This document shows positions 1 to 8,615 of a stretch of 36,137 nt of DNA, in pieces. Origin of the DNA: Candidatus Zipacnadia bacterium (GTDB taxonomy: Bacteria; Armatimonadota; Zipacnadia; Zipacnadales; UBA5352); the NCBI GenBank assembly GCA_029820945.1, contig JALGUJ010000039.1:1-36137 (forward strand), in the 5' to 3' direction. A program made the position numbers and the translations under genes. The notes beneath the pieces were generated by a model. That model was not told the DNA's origin, made no database searches, and worked only from the letters and a program-made list of their open reading frames with translations. Position 1 is the first letter of the stretch. Each line of letters opens with the position of its first letter.

Positions 1-1
1 G

Positions 2-1363
2 GTGTTCCTGCAGCTCATCCACAGCGCGGCGTACGAGGGGCCGTGCCGCGTCGGCAACCGGGAGAATCTGACGCCCGAGGCGGATCGAGAGAGGAACAGG
101 CAGGCCCTGGCCCAGTTCGAGGAGCAGGTGCAGACGCACATGCCGGAGTTCGTGGACCTCTACGACACCTCGGTCGTGGAGTGGCAGGATGACTTCGTGG
201 TCAGGGAGGCGGAGCTGCGCAGGGTCGCCCCGGATGGCTACGAGGCCGATCTGATTGTGCTCGGTTACGGGGGGCTGCCGCAGTACCCGGCGGTGCGAGT
301 CGCCGAGCGGTACAGGAAGCCTCTGGCCATGGTGGGCCAGGTCGCCTCAGTTGACATCACCGCCTACCTGCGCGCGCGGGGCCTGGAGGGCTACGCCTTC
401 ATCGACTACCAGGGCCTCAGCGACTTCCTCTCTCTGCTGCGCGTTCGGAAGGCGCTCGCCTCCACCCGCCTGCTCGTCGCCCTCAAGGGCGAACTGGTCC
501 CGACCGGGGTGGTCAGCAGCATCTACGACCTCGAAGCTCTCAGGGAGCGCTACGGGGTCTCGCATACGCTGATCACCGTGGAGGAGCTCCTGGAGCGAAT
601 GGGCGCGCTCTCCTCCGAGGAGGAGCAGGAGGCCCAGGAGCTGACCGGCCGGCTGATCGCCAACGCCGAGCAGAGCGACATGTCGGCCGAGCAGCTCCTG
701 CCCTCCGTCCGCTTCTACCTCGCCGCCAGGAGCACGCTTGAGAAGCACGAGGCGAACGCCTTCACGCTGCCGTGCTTCGAGGTCTGCGCCACGCAGCTCA
801 TGGAGCAGGAGCGGGTCGTGTTCTGCCTCGCCCACAGCCTGCTCAAGGATGAGGGCATCCCCAGCGCCTGCGAGGGTGACGTCAACGTGCTCATGTCGAT
901 GGCGGTGCTGATGTACCTCTCGCGGCAATCCGCCTACATGGGCAATACCTCCGTCCGCGACGCCGAGGCAAACATCCTCCGCATGGGCCACGATGTGCCG
1001 GGGCTGAAGATGAGGGGCTTCGACGAGCCCGACCTGCCCTACGGCATCAAGAACTTCACCACGGCCGGCTGGGGAGGCACGCTGCGCTACGACATGTCCC
1101 GCGACGTGGGCGAGACCGTGACCATCGCGCGCTTCAACCCGCAGGGCACGGCGCTGCTGGTCGAGACCGGCGAGGTCATCGAGTGCGAGGGATACATGAC
1201 CGTGGGCTGCAGCCTCTCCTACCACCTGCAGGTTGACGACGCGGCCGGCTTCTTCGAGCTGGAGCAGGACTTCGGCCACCACTTCGGGCTGGTGTTCGGC
1301 GACCACTCGGAGGGCCTGCGCAGACTGGGGCGGCTGGCCGGCTTCGAGGTGGTCGAGGTCTGA
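2..1363 (+). CDS. L-fucose/L-arabinose isomerase-fold sugar isomerase, 5'-partial
   Basis: The reading frame is open to the window edge, so the true start probably lies upstream; the GTG at position 2 is only the first possible start in view and no Shine-Dalgarno (SD) can be seen. The 453 visible residues end in the pattern of the L-fucose isomerase C-terminal region: a CEGD motif at visible residues 290-293 (the metal-binding Glu/Asp region of the family), a following methionine-rich helix, and a HHFGLV motif near the C-terminus. The family interconverts aldoses and ketoses with Mn2+ in the cytoplasm. The substrate cannot be told. The protein is shorter than true fucose isomerase (about 590 aa), which fits the looser 'fucose isomerase-like' group. 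The next gene is convergent and antisense, so this gene ends a transcription unit. Confidence 0.7.
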   Translation: MFLQLIHSAAYEGPCRVGNRENLTPEADRERNRQALAQFEEQVQTHMPEFVDLYDTSVVEWQDDFVVREAELRRVAPDGYEADLIVLGYGGLPQYPAVRVAERYRKPLAMVGQVASVDITAYLRARGLEGYAFIDYQGLSDFLSLLRVRKALASTRLLVALKGELVPTGVVSSIYDLEALRERYGVSHTLITVEELLERMGALSSEEEQEAQELTGRLIANAEQSDMSAEQLLPSVRFYLAARSTLEKHEANAFTLPCFEVCATQLMEQERVVFCLAHSLLKDEGIPSACEGDVNVLMSMAVLMYLSRQSAYMGNTSVRDAEANILRMGHDVPGLKMRGFDEPDLPYGIKNFTTAGWGGTLRYDMSRDVGETVTIARFNPQGTALLVETGEVIECEGYMTVGCSLSYHLQVDDAAGFFELEQDFGHHFGLVFGDHSEGLRRLGRLAGFEVVEV

Positions 1364-1504
1364 CAGGGCGCGACCTCAGCGTGACGGGCGCAGGGCTCCG
1401 CTGCGAAGTCCTCCCCGTAGTACGCGCGCGTGGTGCCGTCCATCGGGCGACCTCCCGAGCCGATCGCGGGCTGTTGTGACCGTGACGGGGCGGCCCTCCC
1501 AACC

Positions 1505-2443
1505 TCAGCGGCGGTCGAGCCGCCAGACGTCCGGCGTCATGTTGTTGCCGGCGACCACCCAGAGCGCTTCATCGAACACGCACACGCTGGCGGCGTGGCG
1601 CGGGGCCCAGGGCGTGTCGGCCAGCTCGTACCAGTGGATGCCGCAGGGCGAGTGCCACACGTCGTTGCGGTTCGAGCCGTCGGAGCCCTCCATCACCCAG
1701 AGCCGGTCGTCCCAGGCCGCGATCTCGTGGTACTGCCGCGGCGCCCACGGAGCGGCCTCCAGGACGCGCTCCCACCGTGCCCCATCCGCCGAGCTCCACA
1801 CGTCATTGCGGTAGATCCGGCGGGCATGGGCCGGCGTGTCGTAGGTGCCGCCGCCGATCAGCCAGATGCGGCCCTCGTGCACCGCGTGCCCGCCGATCAT
1901 CCCCCGCGGCGCCCAGGGCAGGCCATCGGCCACCCGCTCCCACGCCACTCCGTCCTTCGAGCACCACACATCGGCGTAGAAGACCTCCTCGGCCGGCGCG
2001 AACTGCGGCAGCGTCTGCCCGCCGATCAGCCAGACGCGATCCTCGAAGGCCACGGTATGATGCAGCACCCGTGGCCCCCAGGGCGCGCCATCGAGGACCA
2101 GCTCCCAGGTCACGCCGTCATCGCTGACCCAGACATCGTCCTGGTAGTGGCCCTGGTTGGCGTCGCCGCCGACGATCCACATGCGACCGTCGTGCACGAT
2201 GTAGCCGGCGGTATGGCGCCCCTCCCAGGGCGCGTGGGTCACCAGCTCCCACGCGCGCCCGTCCTCCGAGCGCCAGACCTCGGAGTTGCAGATGTGCGGG
2301 AAGTGTTCCGGGTCGCGGGGGTTCCAGCCCCCGAGCAGCCACAGGCTGCCACGGAAGGCCAGCAGCCCGGCTCCGTCGCGTGCCGCGAAGTCGGCATGGT
2401 CGGTCACACACGTCCAGCGGTACCGCGGTTGTGGCGGCGCCAC
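1505..2443 (-). CDS. Kelch-type beta-propeller protein
   Basis: This 312-aa protein is built of about five to six repeats of roughly 50 residues. Each has a hydrophobic strand ending in the diglycine of a kelch repeat (LLGG, IVGG, LIGG, LIGG) and then a strand of the type D-V-W-x-S-x-D-G-x-x-W-E. This is a beta-propeller, a fold used for protein or sugar binding and in galactose-oxidase-like enzymes, but no copper-ligand set is evident. There is no signal peptide at the chosen start, so it may be cytoplasmic. The start is GTG at 2443, supported by a GAGGAGG SD about 11 nt upstream. It lies 79 bp downstream of the aldo/keto reductase on the same strand and could be co-transcribed with it. The function is unknown. 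Confidence 0.75.
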   Translation of the reverse strand: MAPPQPRYRWTCVTDHADFAARDGAGLLAFRGSLWLLGGWNPRDPEHFPHICNSEVWRSEDGRAWELVTHAPWEGRHTAGYIVHDGRMWIVGGDANQGHYQDDVWVSDDGVTWELVLDGAPWGPRVLHHTVAFEDRVWLIGGQTLPQFAPAEEVFYADVWCSKDGVAWERVADGLPWAPRGMIGGHAVHEGRIWLIGGGTYDTPAHARRIYRNDVWSSADGARWERVLEAAPWAPRQYHEIAAWDDRLWVMEGSDGSNRNDVWHSPCGIHWYELADTPWAPRHAASVCVFDEALWVVAGNNMTPDVWRLDRR

Positions 2444-2522
2444 TTCCTGAGCCCTCCTCCTCGCTCTGCACGCAGCCGTGCGCTCTCGGTTCGGCCGGCG
2501 CTCCGCCCCGCAGCGCCGAGGA

Positions 2523-3551
2523 TCAGAACGGGCTCAACGGCTCGCCGGTGCGCACCGACTTTACCATGCGGTCGTAGACGGTGAAGTAGCGCGTGACTGC
2601 GGTGCCGGGCGGGATGATCTCATCGACCGCCGCCAGTTCCTCCGCCGTCAGCTCGATCTCCGCCGCGCGCAGCGCCGACTCGACATGGCCCACCGTGCGT
2701 GGCCCGGTGATCGGCGAGGTGATGCCCGGCTGCGCGGCGTTCCAGGCCAGCGCGAACTCGGCCAGGCTCACGCCGCGGGCCTCGGCCAGAGGGATGAGCT
2801 GCTCGACGAGCTCCAGCGTCTTCTCCGTCAGGCGCTCGTGGCCGTCGCGCCCGCCGATCTCCCTGAACTTGTGCCCCTCGGGGATCGGCTGGCCCTTGCG
2901 GTAGACGCCCGAGAGCACTCCGCCCGCCAGCGGACCGAAGGGCACAATGGCGATGCCGTAGCGCATGCAGGTCCACACCAACTCCATCTCCGCACGTCGG
3001 TCGGTGAGGTTGAAGGGCGGCTGCTCCGCCACGATCTGCGGCCCGCCCGCGATGTCGGCCTTCCACAGCAGCTCCATCAGCAGCGGCACCGGCCACTTGG
3101 AGGTGCCGGCGTAGAGGATCTTGCCCTGGGCCACGAGCGTGTTGAGCGTGTCCACTATCTCCTCGATGGGAGTGGTGATGTCGGTGATGTGCAGGTAGAA
3201 GAGGTCGATGCGGTCCGTCTGCAGCCGCCGCAGCGAGTCCTCGACCGCGCGGACGAGGTGGAAGCGGCTGGCGCCGTGGTCGTTCTCGCCCTCCCCCATA
3301 CGCGCGACGGCCTTGGTCGCCAGCACCACGTCGTCGCGCCTGCCGTTGGCGACCAGCGCGCGGCCGGTGAACTCCTCGGAGATGCCGCGGCCGTACACAT
3401 CGGCGGTGTCGATGAAGTTGATGCCGCCGTCGATGGCGGTGTCGATGATGCGGTGCGCCTCGGGCTCATCGGTGCTGCCCCCGAAGTTCATCGTCCCGAG
3501 GCACAGCTTCGAGACACGCACACCGCTTCTGCCGAGCTGTCGATACTCCAT
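2523..3551 (-). CDS. Aldo/keto reductase
   Basis: The protein is a 342-aa NAD(P)H-dependent (beta/alpha)8-barrel oxidoreductase that would reduce aldehydes or ketones of sugars or small metabolites in the cytosol. The start (MEYRQLGRSG) follows the normal family N-terminus and has a GGAGG SD 9 nt upstream; the frame stays open upstream but without family similarity. The catalytic tetrad is present: Asp48 in the DTADVYG motif, Tyr53, Lys80 (LATK) and His121 (YLH). The C-terminal cofactor-binding segment with a G-P-R-T motif is also visible. It is divergent from the QueG-like gene across a 146-bp gap. The substrate is unknown; the adjoining sugar isomerase suggests sugar metabolism, which is inference. 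Confidence 0.9.
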   Translation of the reverse strand: MEYRQLGRSGVRVSKLCLGTMNFGGSTDEPEAHRIIDTAIDGGINFIDTADVYGRGISEEFTGRALVANGRRDDVVLATKAVARMGEGENDHGASRFHLVRAVEDSLRRLQTDRIDLFYLHITDITTPIEEIVDTLNTLVAQGKILYAGTSKWPVPLLMELLWKADIAGGPQIVAEQPPFNLTDRRAEMELVWTCMRYGIAIVPFGPLAGGVLSGVYRKGQPIPEGHKFREIGGRDGHERLTEKTLELVEQLIPLAEARGVSLAEFALAWNAAQPGITSPITGPRTVGHVESALRAAEIELTAEELAAVDEIIPPGTAVTRYFTVYDRMVKSVRTGEPLSPF

Positions 3552-3616
3552 CTGCGTCGCCTCCGCTCGCGTCGGTCTACGTTGCACCCACGACCTTCGC
3601 TGCACGAGTGGGCGAA

Positions 3617-3632
3617 CCTGCCTGCGGGCAGG
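3617..3632. repeat. Small perfect hairpin in the divergent intergenic region
   Basis: CCTGCC and GGCAGG form a perfect 6-bp stem with a TGCG loop, between the divergent aldo/keto reductase and QueG-like genes. It could be an operator, an RNA hairpin in the leader of the plus-strand gene (66 nt before its ATG), or one copy of a dispersed genomic repeat. Confidence 0.4.
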
Positions 3633-3697
3633 AATCCGGCCCGAGAACACCGAACGTGCGGCCGCCCGCAATCATCCCGAGACCCTGGTGACAGCGA

Positions 3698-4678
3698 ATG
3701 CTCAAGGCAGAGGATGTGAGGCAGTACGCGCTGCAGATGGGCGCGGACCTGGTGGGAATCTCACCGATGGACCGGTGGGAGGGCGCGCCGAAGCAGATGG
3801 ATGCGCGTTACATCGCGCCGGACGCGAAGTCGATGATCGTGCTGGGCTTCCGCATCCCACGCGGCACGCTGCGCGGGATTGAGGAGGGCACGTTCTACGT
3901 CTCCTACGCCTCGATGGGCTACGCCGCCATCAACCATATCCTGCAGCCGATGGTGCTGTGGCGCGTGACCGCGATGATCGAGGACGCGGGCTATGAGGCC
4001 ATGCCCATCGCCAACAACTTCCCGTGGGGGAACACCAACGCATCCGGCCAGGACCCGGAGCTGACGGGCCGGTACAACCCCGCCCGCAGCGTTCCCGTCT
4101 CGCCGGACAAACCCGCCCCGGACGTCACCCCGCACCTGAGGCTGGCGGCGTACATGGCGGGACTGGGGGAGATCGGCTGGTCGAAGATGTTGCTCTCGCC
4201 CAGGTTCGGGCCCCGCCAGCGCTTCGCGATGATCCTCACCGACGCCCCGCTCGAGCCCGACCCCATCTACGAGGGCCCGGAGCTGTGCGACCGCTGCATG
4301 CTGTGCGCGGAGGCGTGCACGGGCGGAGCCATCCCCACCGACGAGTCCGACTGCGTGCGCATCACCATCGCGGGCCATGAGCTGGAGTGGGCGAACATCG
4401 ACTACACCATCTGCAGCCGCTACTTCTGCGGCGCCTCCCCCGAGCACAACCCGTTCATGGTCACCGACGAGGACCGGGAGGGCTTCCAGCAGCCGGTCAG
4501 CCAGGGCCAGCGGTATAAGGTCGGGCCGACCTACAACTACGGGCGCGCGCTGGAGGGCGCGCGCGGCTGCATCCGCGCCTGCATGATCCACCTCGAGGAG
4601 CAGGGGAAGCTGTCCAACAGCTTCGACCGGCCCTTCCGACGGCGCCCGGAATGGGTGCTGCCCTGGCCGCGGCAGTAG
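3698..4678 (+). CDS. QueG/reductive-dehalogenase-like double [4Fe-4S] protein
   Basis: This 326-aa protein has the layout of the epoxyqueuosine reductase (QueG) and reductive dehalogenase superfamily. An N-terminal alpha/beta region would bind corrinoid in that family. A G-L-G-E-I-G-W motif sits near residues 155-161, where the family has G-x-G-x-x-G. Then come Fe-S motifs C197-x2-C200-x2-C203-x3-C207, C239, C244, C291 and C295. There is no twin-arginine signal, so a respiratory dehalogenase is unlikely. True QueG usually has a classical second ferredoxin motif (CxxCxxCxxxCP) and often C-terminal HEAT repeats. Here the second set of cysteines is scattered and no HEAT repeats exist, so it is probably a paralogous redox protein of unknown substrate. 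No strong SD is seen before the ATG. Confidence 0.7.
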   Translation: MLKAEDVRQYALQMGADLVGISPMDRWEGAPKQMDARYIAPDAKSMIVLGFRIPRGTLRGIEEGTFYVSYASMGYAAINHILQPMVLWRVTAMIEDAGYEAMPIANNFPWGNTNASGQDPELTGRYNPARSVPVSPDKPAPDVTPHLRLAAYMAGLGEIGWSKMLLSPRFGPRQRFAMILTDAPLEPDPIYEGPELCDRCMLCAEACTGGAIPTDESDCVRITIAGHELEWANIDYTICSRYFCGASPEHNPFMVTDEDREGFQQPVSQGQRYKVGPTYNYGRALEGARGCIRACMIHLEEQGKLSNSFDRPFRRRPEWVLPWPRQ

Positions 4679-4710
4679 CGGCCGCGCCGGGAGAGGGATG
4701 CCGAAGAGAA

Positions 4711-4737
4711 GCGGGGCGCCCGGAACGGGCGCCCCGC
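4711..4737. terminator. Bidirectional GC-rich hairpin between convergent genes
   Basis: A perfect 11-bp stem (4711-4721 with 4727-4737) with the loop GGAAC lies in the 88-bp gap between the convergent QueG-like gene and porB. It has no T-tract, so it is at best a non-canonical terminator, but its position suits termination of both genes. Confidence 0.6.
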
Positions 4738-4766
4738 CAGTTCGCGTCCGCTCGGTCAGGCCGGCT

Positions 4767-5699
4767 CTACGCCTCGCCGGCCTTCTGCAGCAGGCGCTCC
4801 CACTTCAAGTCCACCCACTCCTGGACCGCCCTGCGCACCTCCGCGCCTTCGTCGCTCTTGAACAGGTGGCGGAAGCGTGCCTGCGACTCCAGGAAGACCT
4901 CGATGGGCTGCTTCTCCTTCGGCTTGTAGGTGATGTTGTACTCGCCGAACTCCACCTCGTAGAGGGGCCAGATGCAGGTGTCGGCGGCAAGCTGGGAGAT
5001 CTCCGGCGTCATCGAGCCGTCGTGGCCCCAGCCCAGCGGGCAGGGGGTCAGCACGTTGATGAAGGCCGGGCCCTCGATCTCAAAGGCCTTCTCGGCCTTG
5101 GAGGTGATGTCGCGCCAGCGGCCCGGAATGGTCTGCGCGGCGTAGGGGATGTCGTGCGCGACCATGATCTCGGTGAGGTCCTTGCGGTTCTGCTGCTTGC
5201 CGGGAATGACCTCGCCGGCGGGGCTGGTCGTGGTGTGCGCGCCCCGGAGCGTGGCGGAGGAGCGCTGCACGCCTGTGTTCATGTAGGCCTCGTTGTTGAG
5301 GCACACGTACACGAAGTCGTGTCCGCGCTCGACGGCGCCGGAGAGCGACTGGATGCCGATGTCGTAGGTCCCGCCGTCGCCGCCGAAGGCCACGAACTTG
5401 TAGTCGAGGTCCGGATCGATCTTGCCCTGCGCCTTTAGCGACTTGTACATGGCCTCGAGGCCGGACGCGGCGGCCGCCGCATTCTCGAAGGCGATGTGCA
5501 GCCACGGGATGTTCCACGCGGTGTAGGGGAAGATCGTCGTGGAGACCTCCAGGCAGCCGGTGGCGTTGGTGACCAGCACGGGGTGCTCGGTGGACATCAG
5601 GATCTGGCGGGCCACGATCGGCTCGCCGCAGCCGGGGCAGAGCCGGTGGCCGCCGGTCAGGCGGACCTCGCGGTCCGATAGTTGCTTGAGGTTCGGCAT
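4767..5699 (-). CDS. porB: 2-oxoacid (pyruvate):ferredoxin oxidoreductase, beta subunit
   Basis: This 310-aa TPP-binding subunit of a four-subunit PFOR catalyses CoA-dependent oxidative decarboxylation of pyruvate (or a related 2-oxoacid) to acyl-CoA, passing electrons to ferredoxin. The N-terminal C21-P-G-C24-G motif, Cys49 in ATGCLEV and a later PCPLGW cysteine give the four ligands of the proximal [4Fe-4S] cluster. The TPP/Mg motif is GDGG at 107-110 followed by NNEAYMNTG. The last gene of the operon, it starts 11 nt after porA with an AGGAGG SD 7-9 nt before the ATG. The sequence looks like the pyruvate type, but other 2-oxoacids cannot be excluded. Confidence 0.93.
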   Translation of the reverse strand: MPNLKQLSDREVRLTGGHRLCPGCGEPIVARQILMSTEHPVLVTNATGCLEVSTTIFPYTAWNIPWLHIAFENAAAAASGLEAMYKSLKAQGKIDPDLDYKFVAFGGDGGTYDIGIQSLSGAVERGHDFVYVCLNNEAYMNTGVQRSSATLRGAHTTTSPAGEVIPGKQQNRKDLTEIMVAHDIPYAAQTIPGRWRDITSKAEKAFEIEGPAFINVLTPCPLGWGHDGSMTPEISQLAADTCIWPLYEVEFGEYNITYKPKEKQPIEVFLESQARFRHLFKSDEGAEVRRAVQEWVDLKWERLLQKAGEA

Positions 5700-5710
5700 T
5701 GGCTCTCCTC

Positions 5711-6892
5711 CTACTCCCTCAGGCCCAGGAAGCTGACGGGGTCGGCGGGCTGCCCTGACGCGGCGACCTGCTGCAGGTCTTCAAAGACGCTGCGCAGGTC
5801 CTCGGGCAGGATCTCGCGGCCGCCCAGACCGTAGATGTAGTTGTTGGTGGGGATCTGCTCGCCGAAGCTGTAGAGCGCCGACGTGATCTCGTGGTACAGC
5901 GGCCCGGCGTGGGCCCCGAAGGAGGCCGCCCGGTCCAGCACAGCGATGGCGGAGGCGCCGCGCAGCGCCGCGACGATCTCCTCCGTCGGGAAGGGCCGGA
6001 AGGCGCGGATCTTGAGCATGCCGGCCCTCACGCCCTCATCGCGCAGGTGCTGCACGACATCGCGCAGCGTGCCGCAGGTGGAGCCCATGGCGATGCCGAT
6101 GAACTCGGCGTCATCGCACATGAACTCCTCCACCAGGCCGTACTCGCGGCCGAAGGCCTGGCCGAAGCGCTCGCCCTCGTCCACGATGGCCTGCTTGGCG
6201 GGCGGGTAGCCCTCCATCTGGCTGCGCTTGTGCTCGAAGTAGAAGTCATAGAGGTCCAATGGCCCGTAGGTCCGCGGGTTGTCGATGTCCAGCATGGGCA
6301 TGTCGGCCTCATATGGGCCGATCCACTCGCGCACCGCCTCGTCCTCCTCCACCTGGAGCAGCTCGTAGGAGTGCGAGAGCAGGAAGCCGTCCATGCAGCT
6401 CATGACGGGAAGCCGGACGTCCATGTTCTCGCCGATGCAGACGGCCTGGATCAGGTTGTCGTAGGCCTCCTGCACGTCCTCGGCGTAAAGCTGCACCCAG
6501 CCGGTGTCGCGCGCGCCCATGGTGTCGGAGTGGTCGCAGTGGATGTTGATATTGCCCGAGAGGGCGCGGTTGACCACGGTCAGGATGACGGGCTGGCGCA
6601 GGGAGGAGACGATGTAGAGGATCTCCCACATCAGCGCGAGGCCGTTGGCCGAAGTGGCGTTCATGACGCGGCCGCCGGCCACCGCCGCCGCGAGGCAGGC
6701 GCTCATGGCCGAGTGCTCGGACTCGACGGCGACGAAGTTGGTGTCCACCCGGCCGTCGGCGACGAACTGGGCGAAGGTCTGAACGATCTCAGTGGACGGG
6801 GTGATCGGGTAGGCCGCGACCACGTCGGGGTTGATCTGCCGCATGGCCTCGGCCACGGCCTCATTGCCCTCAAGAGCCACCCTGTTGCCCAT
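5711..6892 (-). CDS. porA: 2-oxoacid (pyruvate):ferredoxin oxidoreductase, alpha subunit
   Basis: This 393-aa alpha subunit carries the pyrimidine-binding TPP domain. Visible family hallmarks are the N-terminal G-N-x-A segment, the AYPITPSTEI motif that contacts the substrate and cofactor, the VESEHSAM motif with the catalytic-site Glu, and the TSANGLALMWE segment. It pairs with PorB to form the active site. Its ATG has a strong GGAGGAGG SD and lies 3 nt after the porD stop, showing tight co-translation. The length matches archaeal- and Thermotoga-type PorA, which is encoded separately, unlike the single-chain enzyme of many bacteria. Confidence 0.93.
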   Translation of the reverse strand: MGNRVALEGNEAVAEAMRQINPDVVAAYPITPSTEIVQTFAQFVADGRVDTNFVAVESEHSAMSACLAAAVAGGRVMNATSANGLALMWEILYIVSSLRQPVILTVVNRALSGNINIHCDHSDTMGARDTGWVQLYAEDVQEAYDNLIQAVCIGENMDVRLPVMSCMDGFLLSHSYELLQVEEDEAVREWIGPYEADMPMLDIDNPRTYGPLDLYDFYFEHKRSQMEGYPPAKQAIVDEGERFGQAFGREYGLVEEFMCDDAEFIGIAMGSTCGTLRDVVQHLRDEGVRAGMLKIRAFRPFPTEEIVAALRGASAIAVLDRAASFGAHAGPLYHEITSALYSFGEQIPTNNYIYGLGGREILPEDLRSVFEDLQQVAASGQPADPVSFLGLRE

Positions 6893-6895
6893 TGG

Positions 6896-7228
6896 CTACG
6901 CCTCCTCCGCAGAACCGGCTTCGTCCTCGAACTCGGCGCCGGGGACCATTGTGATGCAGTCCTTGGGGCAGACCGCCGCGCAGATCCCGCAGCCCTTACA
7001 GTGCTCCGCGCTGAATGGCTGTCCGATCACCGACCCGTCCTTGACGGTGACGGCGTCGTCGGGGCAGTAGATCCAGCAGAACAGGCAGTCAATGCAACTC
7101 TCGTCATCGCGCACGGGATGCTCGTTGCGCCAGCCCCCGACGTTGTACTCCTCGGCGTTGCCCGCCTGGGGGATGATCCCGCCCCGCTCCATCTCGTGCC
7201 ACTTGGCGTCCGGCGGGTAGTGGCTCAT
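6896..7228 (-). CDS. porD: 2-oxoacid:ferredoxin oxidoreductase, delta (2x[4Fe-4S] ferredoxin) subunit
   Basis: This 110-aa ferredoxin-like subunit wires the PorAB active site to external ferredoxin. Two complete clusters are visible: C45-x2-C48-x2-C51-x3-C55-P and C77-x2-C80-x2-C83-x3-C87-P. The 40-residue N-terminal extension before the first cluster is usual for PorD. Its ATG overlaps the porG stop in an ATGA arrangement (4 nt), which implies translational coupling, and a GAGGAGG SD lies 8 nt upstream. Confidence 0.93.
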   Translation of the reverse strand: MSHYPPDAKWHEMERGGIIPQAGNAEEYNVGGWRNEHPVRDDESCIDCLFCWIYCPDDAVTVKDGSVIGQPFSAEHCKGCGICAAVCPKDCITMVPGAEFEDEAGSAEEA

Positions 7229-7794
7229 GTCTGGACCTCCTCGTATGCGCGGTCCAGCGCCGCGTAGTTGGCCTCGATGGCGGCCTGGGAGAGCTTGCCG
7301 CCCAGCCGCTCGTCCACGGCGTGCTTGAGCGCGTCCAGGCCGGGCATCCGTGCCGCCTTGGCCATCGCGCCGAGCATCGGCGTGTTGGGGATCGGCCGGC
7401 CGATGGTGTCCATGGCGACCTGCGTCGCGTTCACCACATAGACGGTGACCTCGGCGTTGGGGAGCTGGGCGCGTACCTCATCGGCGCTCATGTCGGTGTT
7501 GACCACCAGGATGCCGTCCTCGTCCATGCCGTCGGTGACGTTCTCGGTTGCCAGCAGCGTGTCGTCGAGCACGATCACGATGTCGGGGCTCTTGATGCCG
7601 GAGCGCAGGCGGATCGGCTCATCGCTTATGCGCACGTAGGACTTCATCGGCGCGCCGCGGCGCTCCGCGCCGTACTCGGGGAAGGCGTTGATGTTCCAGC
7701 CCTCCTCGGCGGCGGCCACGGCCAGGATGTAGCCCGCGGTCTTGGCGCCCTGTCCACCTCGCCCATGGAAGCGGACTTCCGTCAACTCTGCCAT
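7225..7794 (-). CDS. porG: 2-oxoacid:ferredoxin oxidoreductase, gamma subunit
   Basis: This 189-aa gamma subunit (CoA-binding domain) opens the por operon. The N-terminus reads MAELTEVRFHGRGGQGAKTA, with the family motif G-R-G-G-Q-G, followed by the F-P-E-Y-G-A-E-R-R-G-A-P motif. The frame is open 20 codons further upstream, but the ATG at 7794 matches the family start and has GGAGGAGG 7 nt before it. Gene order G-D-A-B is that of separately encoded Por enzymes. Only 95 bp separate it from recR upstream, where a GC hairpin probably ends the recR transcript, so a por promoter should lie in that gap; no clear one is visible. Confidence 0.92.
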   Translation of the reverse strand: MAELTEVRFHGRGGQGAKTAGYILAVAAAEEGWNINAFPEYGAERRGAPMKSYVRISDEPIRLRSGIKSPDIVIVLDDTLLATENVTDGMDEDGILVVNTDMSADEVRAQLPNAEVTVYVVNATQVAMDTIGRPIPNTPMLGAMAKAARMPGLDALKHAVDERLGGKLSQAAIEANYAALDRAYEEVQT

Positions 7795-7871
7795 GAACTG
7801 ACCTCCTCCGTCTTGTACCGGCCACAGGCCGGCGAGTTTGATCGTCGCGGGCATGTCATAGCCCGGTGGCG

Positions 7872-7888
7872 CCCGGCCCCGGGCCGGG
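7872..7888 (-). terminator. Hairpin immediately after recR
   Basis: CCCGGCC pairs with GGCCGGG around a 3-nt loop, two bases past the recR stop codon. No T-tract follows. Its position between the recR block and the por operon suggests a terminator or an RNA 3'-end stabiliser. Confidence 0.45.
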
Positions 7889-7889
7889 A

Positions 7890-8498
7890 TCAGTCCGTCA
7901 TCTGTGTGCGTCCGCGCAGGGAGCGGGCGACCGTGACCTGGTCGGCGTAGTCCAGGTCCGCGCCCACCGGCAGGCCCAGGGCCAGCCGGGTAACGCGAAG
8001 GTCCCCCCGTTCAGCCAGCACCTCCCGGAGGAACTCCGCCGTGGCGTCCCCCTCGACCGTCGGCGGGGTGGCGAGGATGACCTCTGTCACCCCAAGGGCC
8101 TCGACGCGCTCGAGCAGCTCGGACACGCGCAGGTCGTTCGGCCCCACGCCCGCGACAGGCGAGAGAACGCCGCCCAGGACGTGGTAGAGCCCGTCGTACT
8201 CGCCCGCCCGCTCCAGCGCCATCAGGTCCTTGGCGTCGGCCACCACGCAGATGGTGGTGCCGTCGCGCTCCTCGTCGCTGCAGATGGCGCAGACCGCATC
8301 GACCGACCAATTGCCGCACCGCTCGCAGCGGCGGATACGGGCGTGCAACTCCAGCACGGCCCGCCCCAGCCGCTGAGCCTTTTCAGGGCCGGAGGCCAGC
8401 AGGTGGAACGCCAGCCTCTGCGCGCTCTTCGGGCCGATGCCGGGAAGGCTCTCGAGCTGCTCAATCAGCTCCCGAATTGGCTCGGCATAGCTCAGCAT
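7890..8498 (-). CDS. recR: Recombination mediator protein RecR
   Basis: This 202-aa protein has the full RecR layout. The N-terminal helix-hairpin-helix LPGIGPKSAQRLAFHLL binds DNA. The zinc finger is C58-x2-C61-x8-C70-x2-C73. A Toprim domain starts at ICVVADAKDLMALE, and a C-terminal Walker-B-like strand follows. RecR works with RecO/RecF to load RecA on single-stranded DNA at gaps. The ATG has an AGGAAG SD about 9 nt upstream. The order dnaX-ybaB-recR is a widely conserved bacterial cluster, so the assignment is firm. Confidence 0.97.
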   Translation of the reverse strand: MLSYAEPIRELIEQLESLPGIGPKSAQRLAFHLLASGPEKAQRLGRAVLELHARIRRCERCGNWSVDAVCAICSDEERDGTTICVVADAKDLMALERAGEYDGLYHVLGGVLSPVAGVGPNDLRVSELLERVEALGVTEVILATPPTVEGDATAEFLREVLAERGDLRVTRLALGLPVGADLDYADQVTVARSLRGRTQMTD

Positions 8499-8615
8499 GC
8501 GGCTGCTTCCTCGTCGTCCGGGCGCGCCCCAATGTCGCCACCGCCGTCGGCGTGGAGCGCAGGCGACTGTTCGCCGGCGCCGGGCTGGTGGCCTTCGTCC
8601 ACGGCCGCGGGGTGA

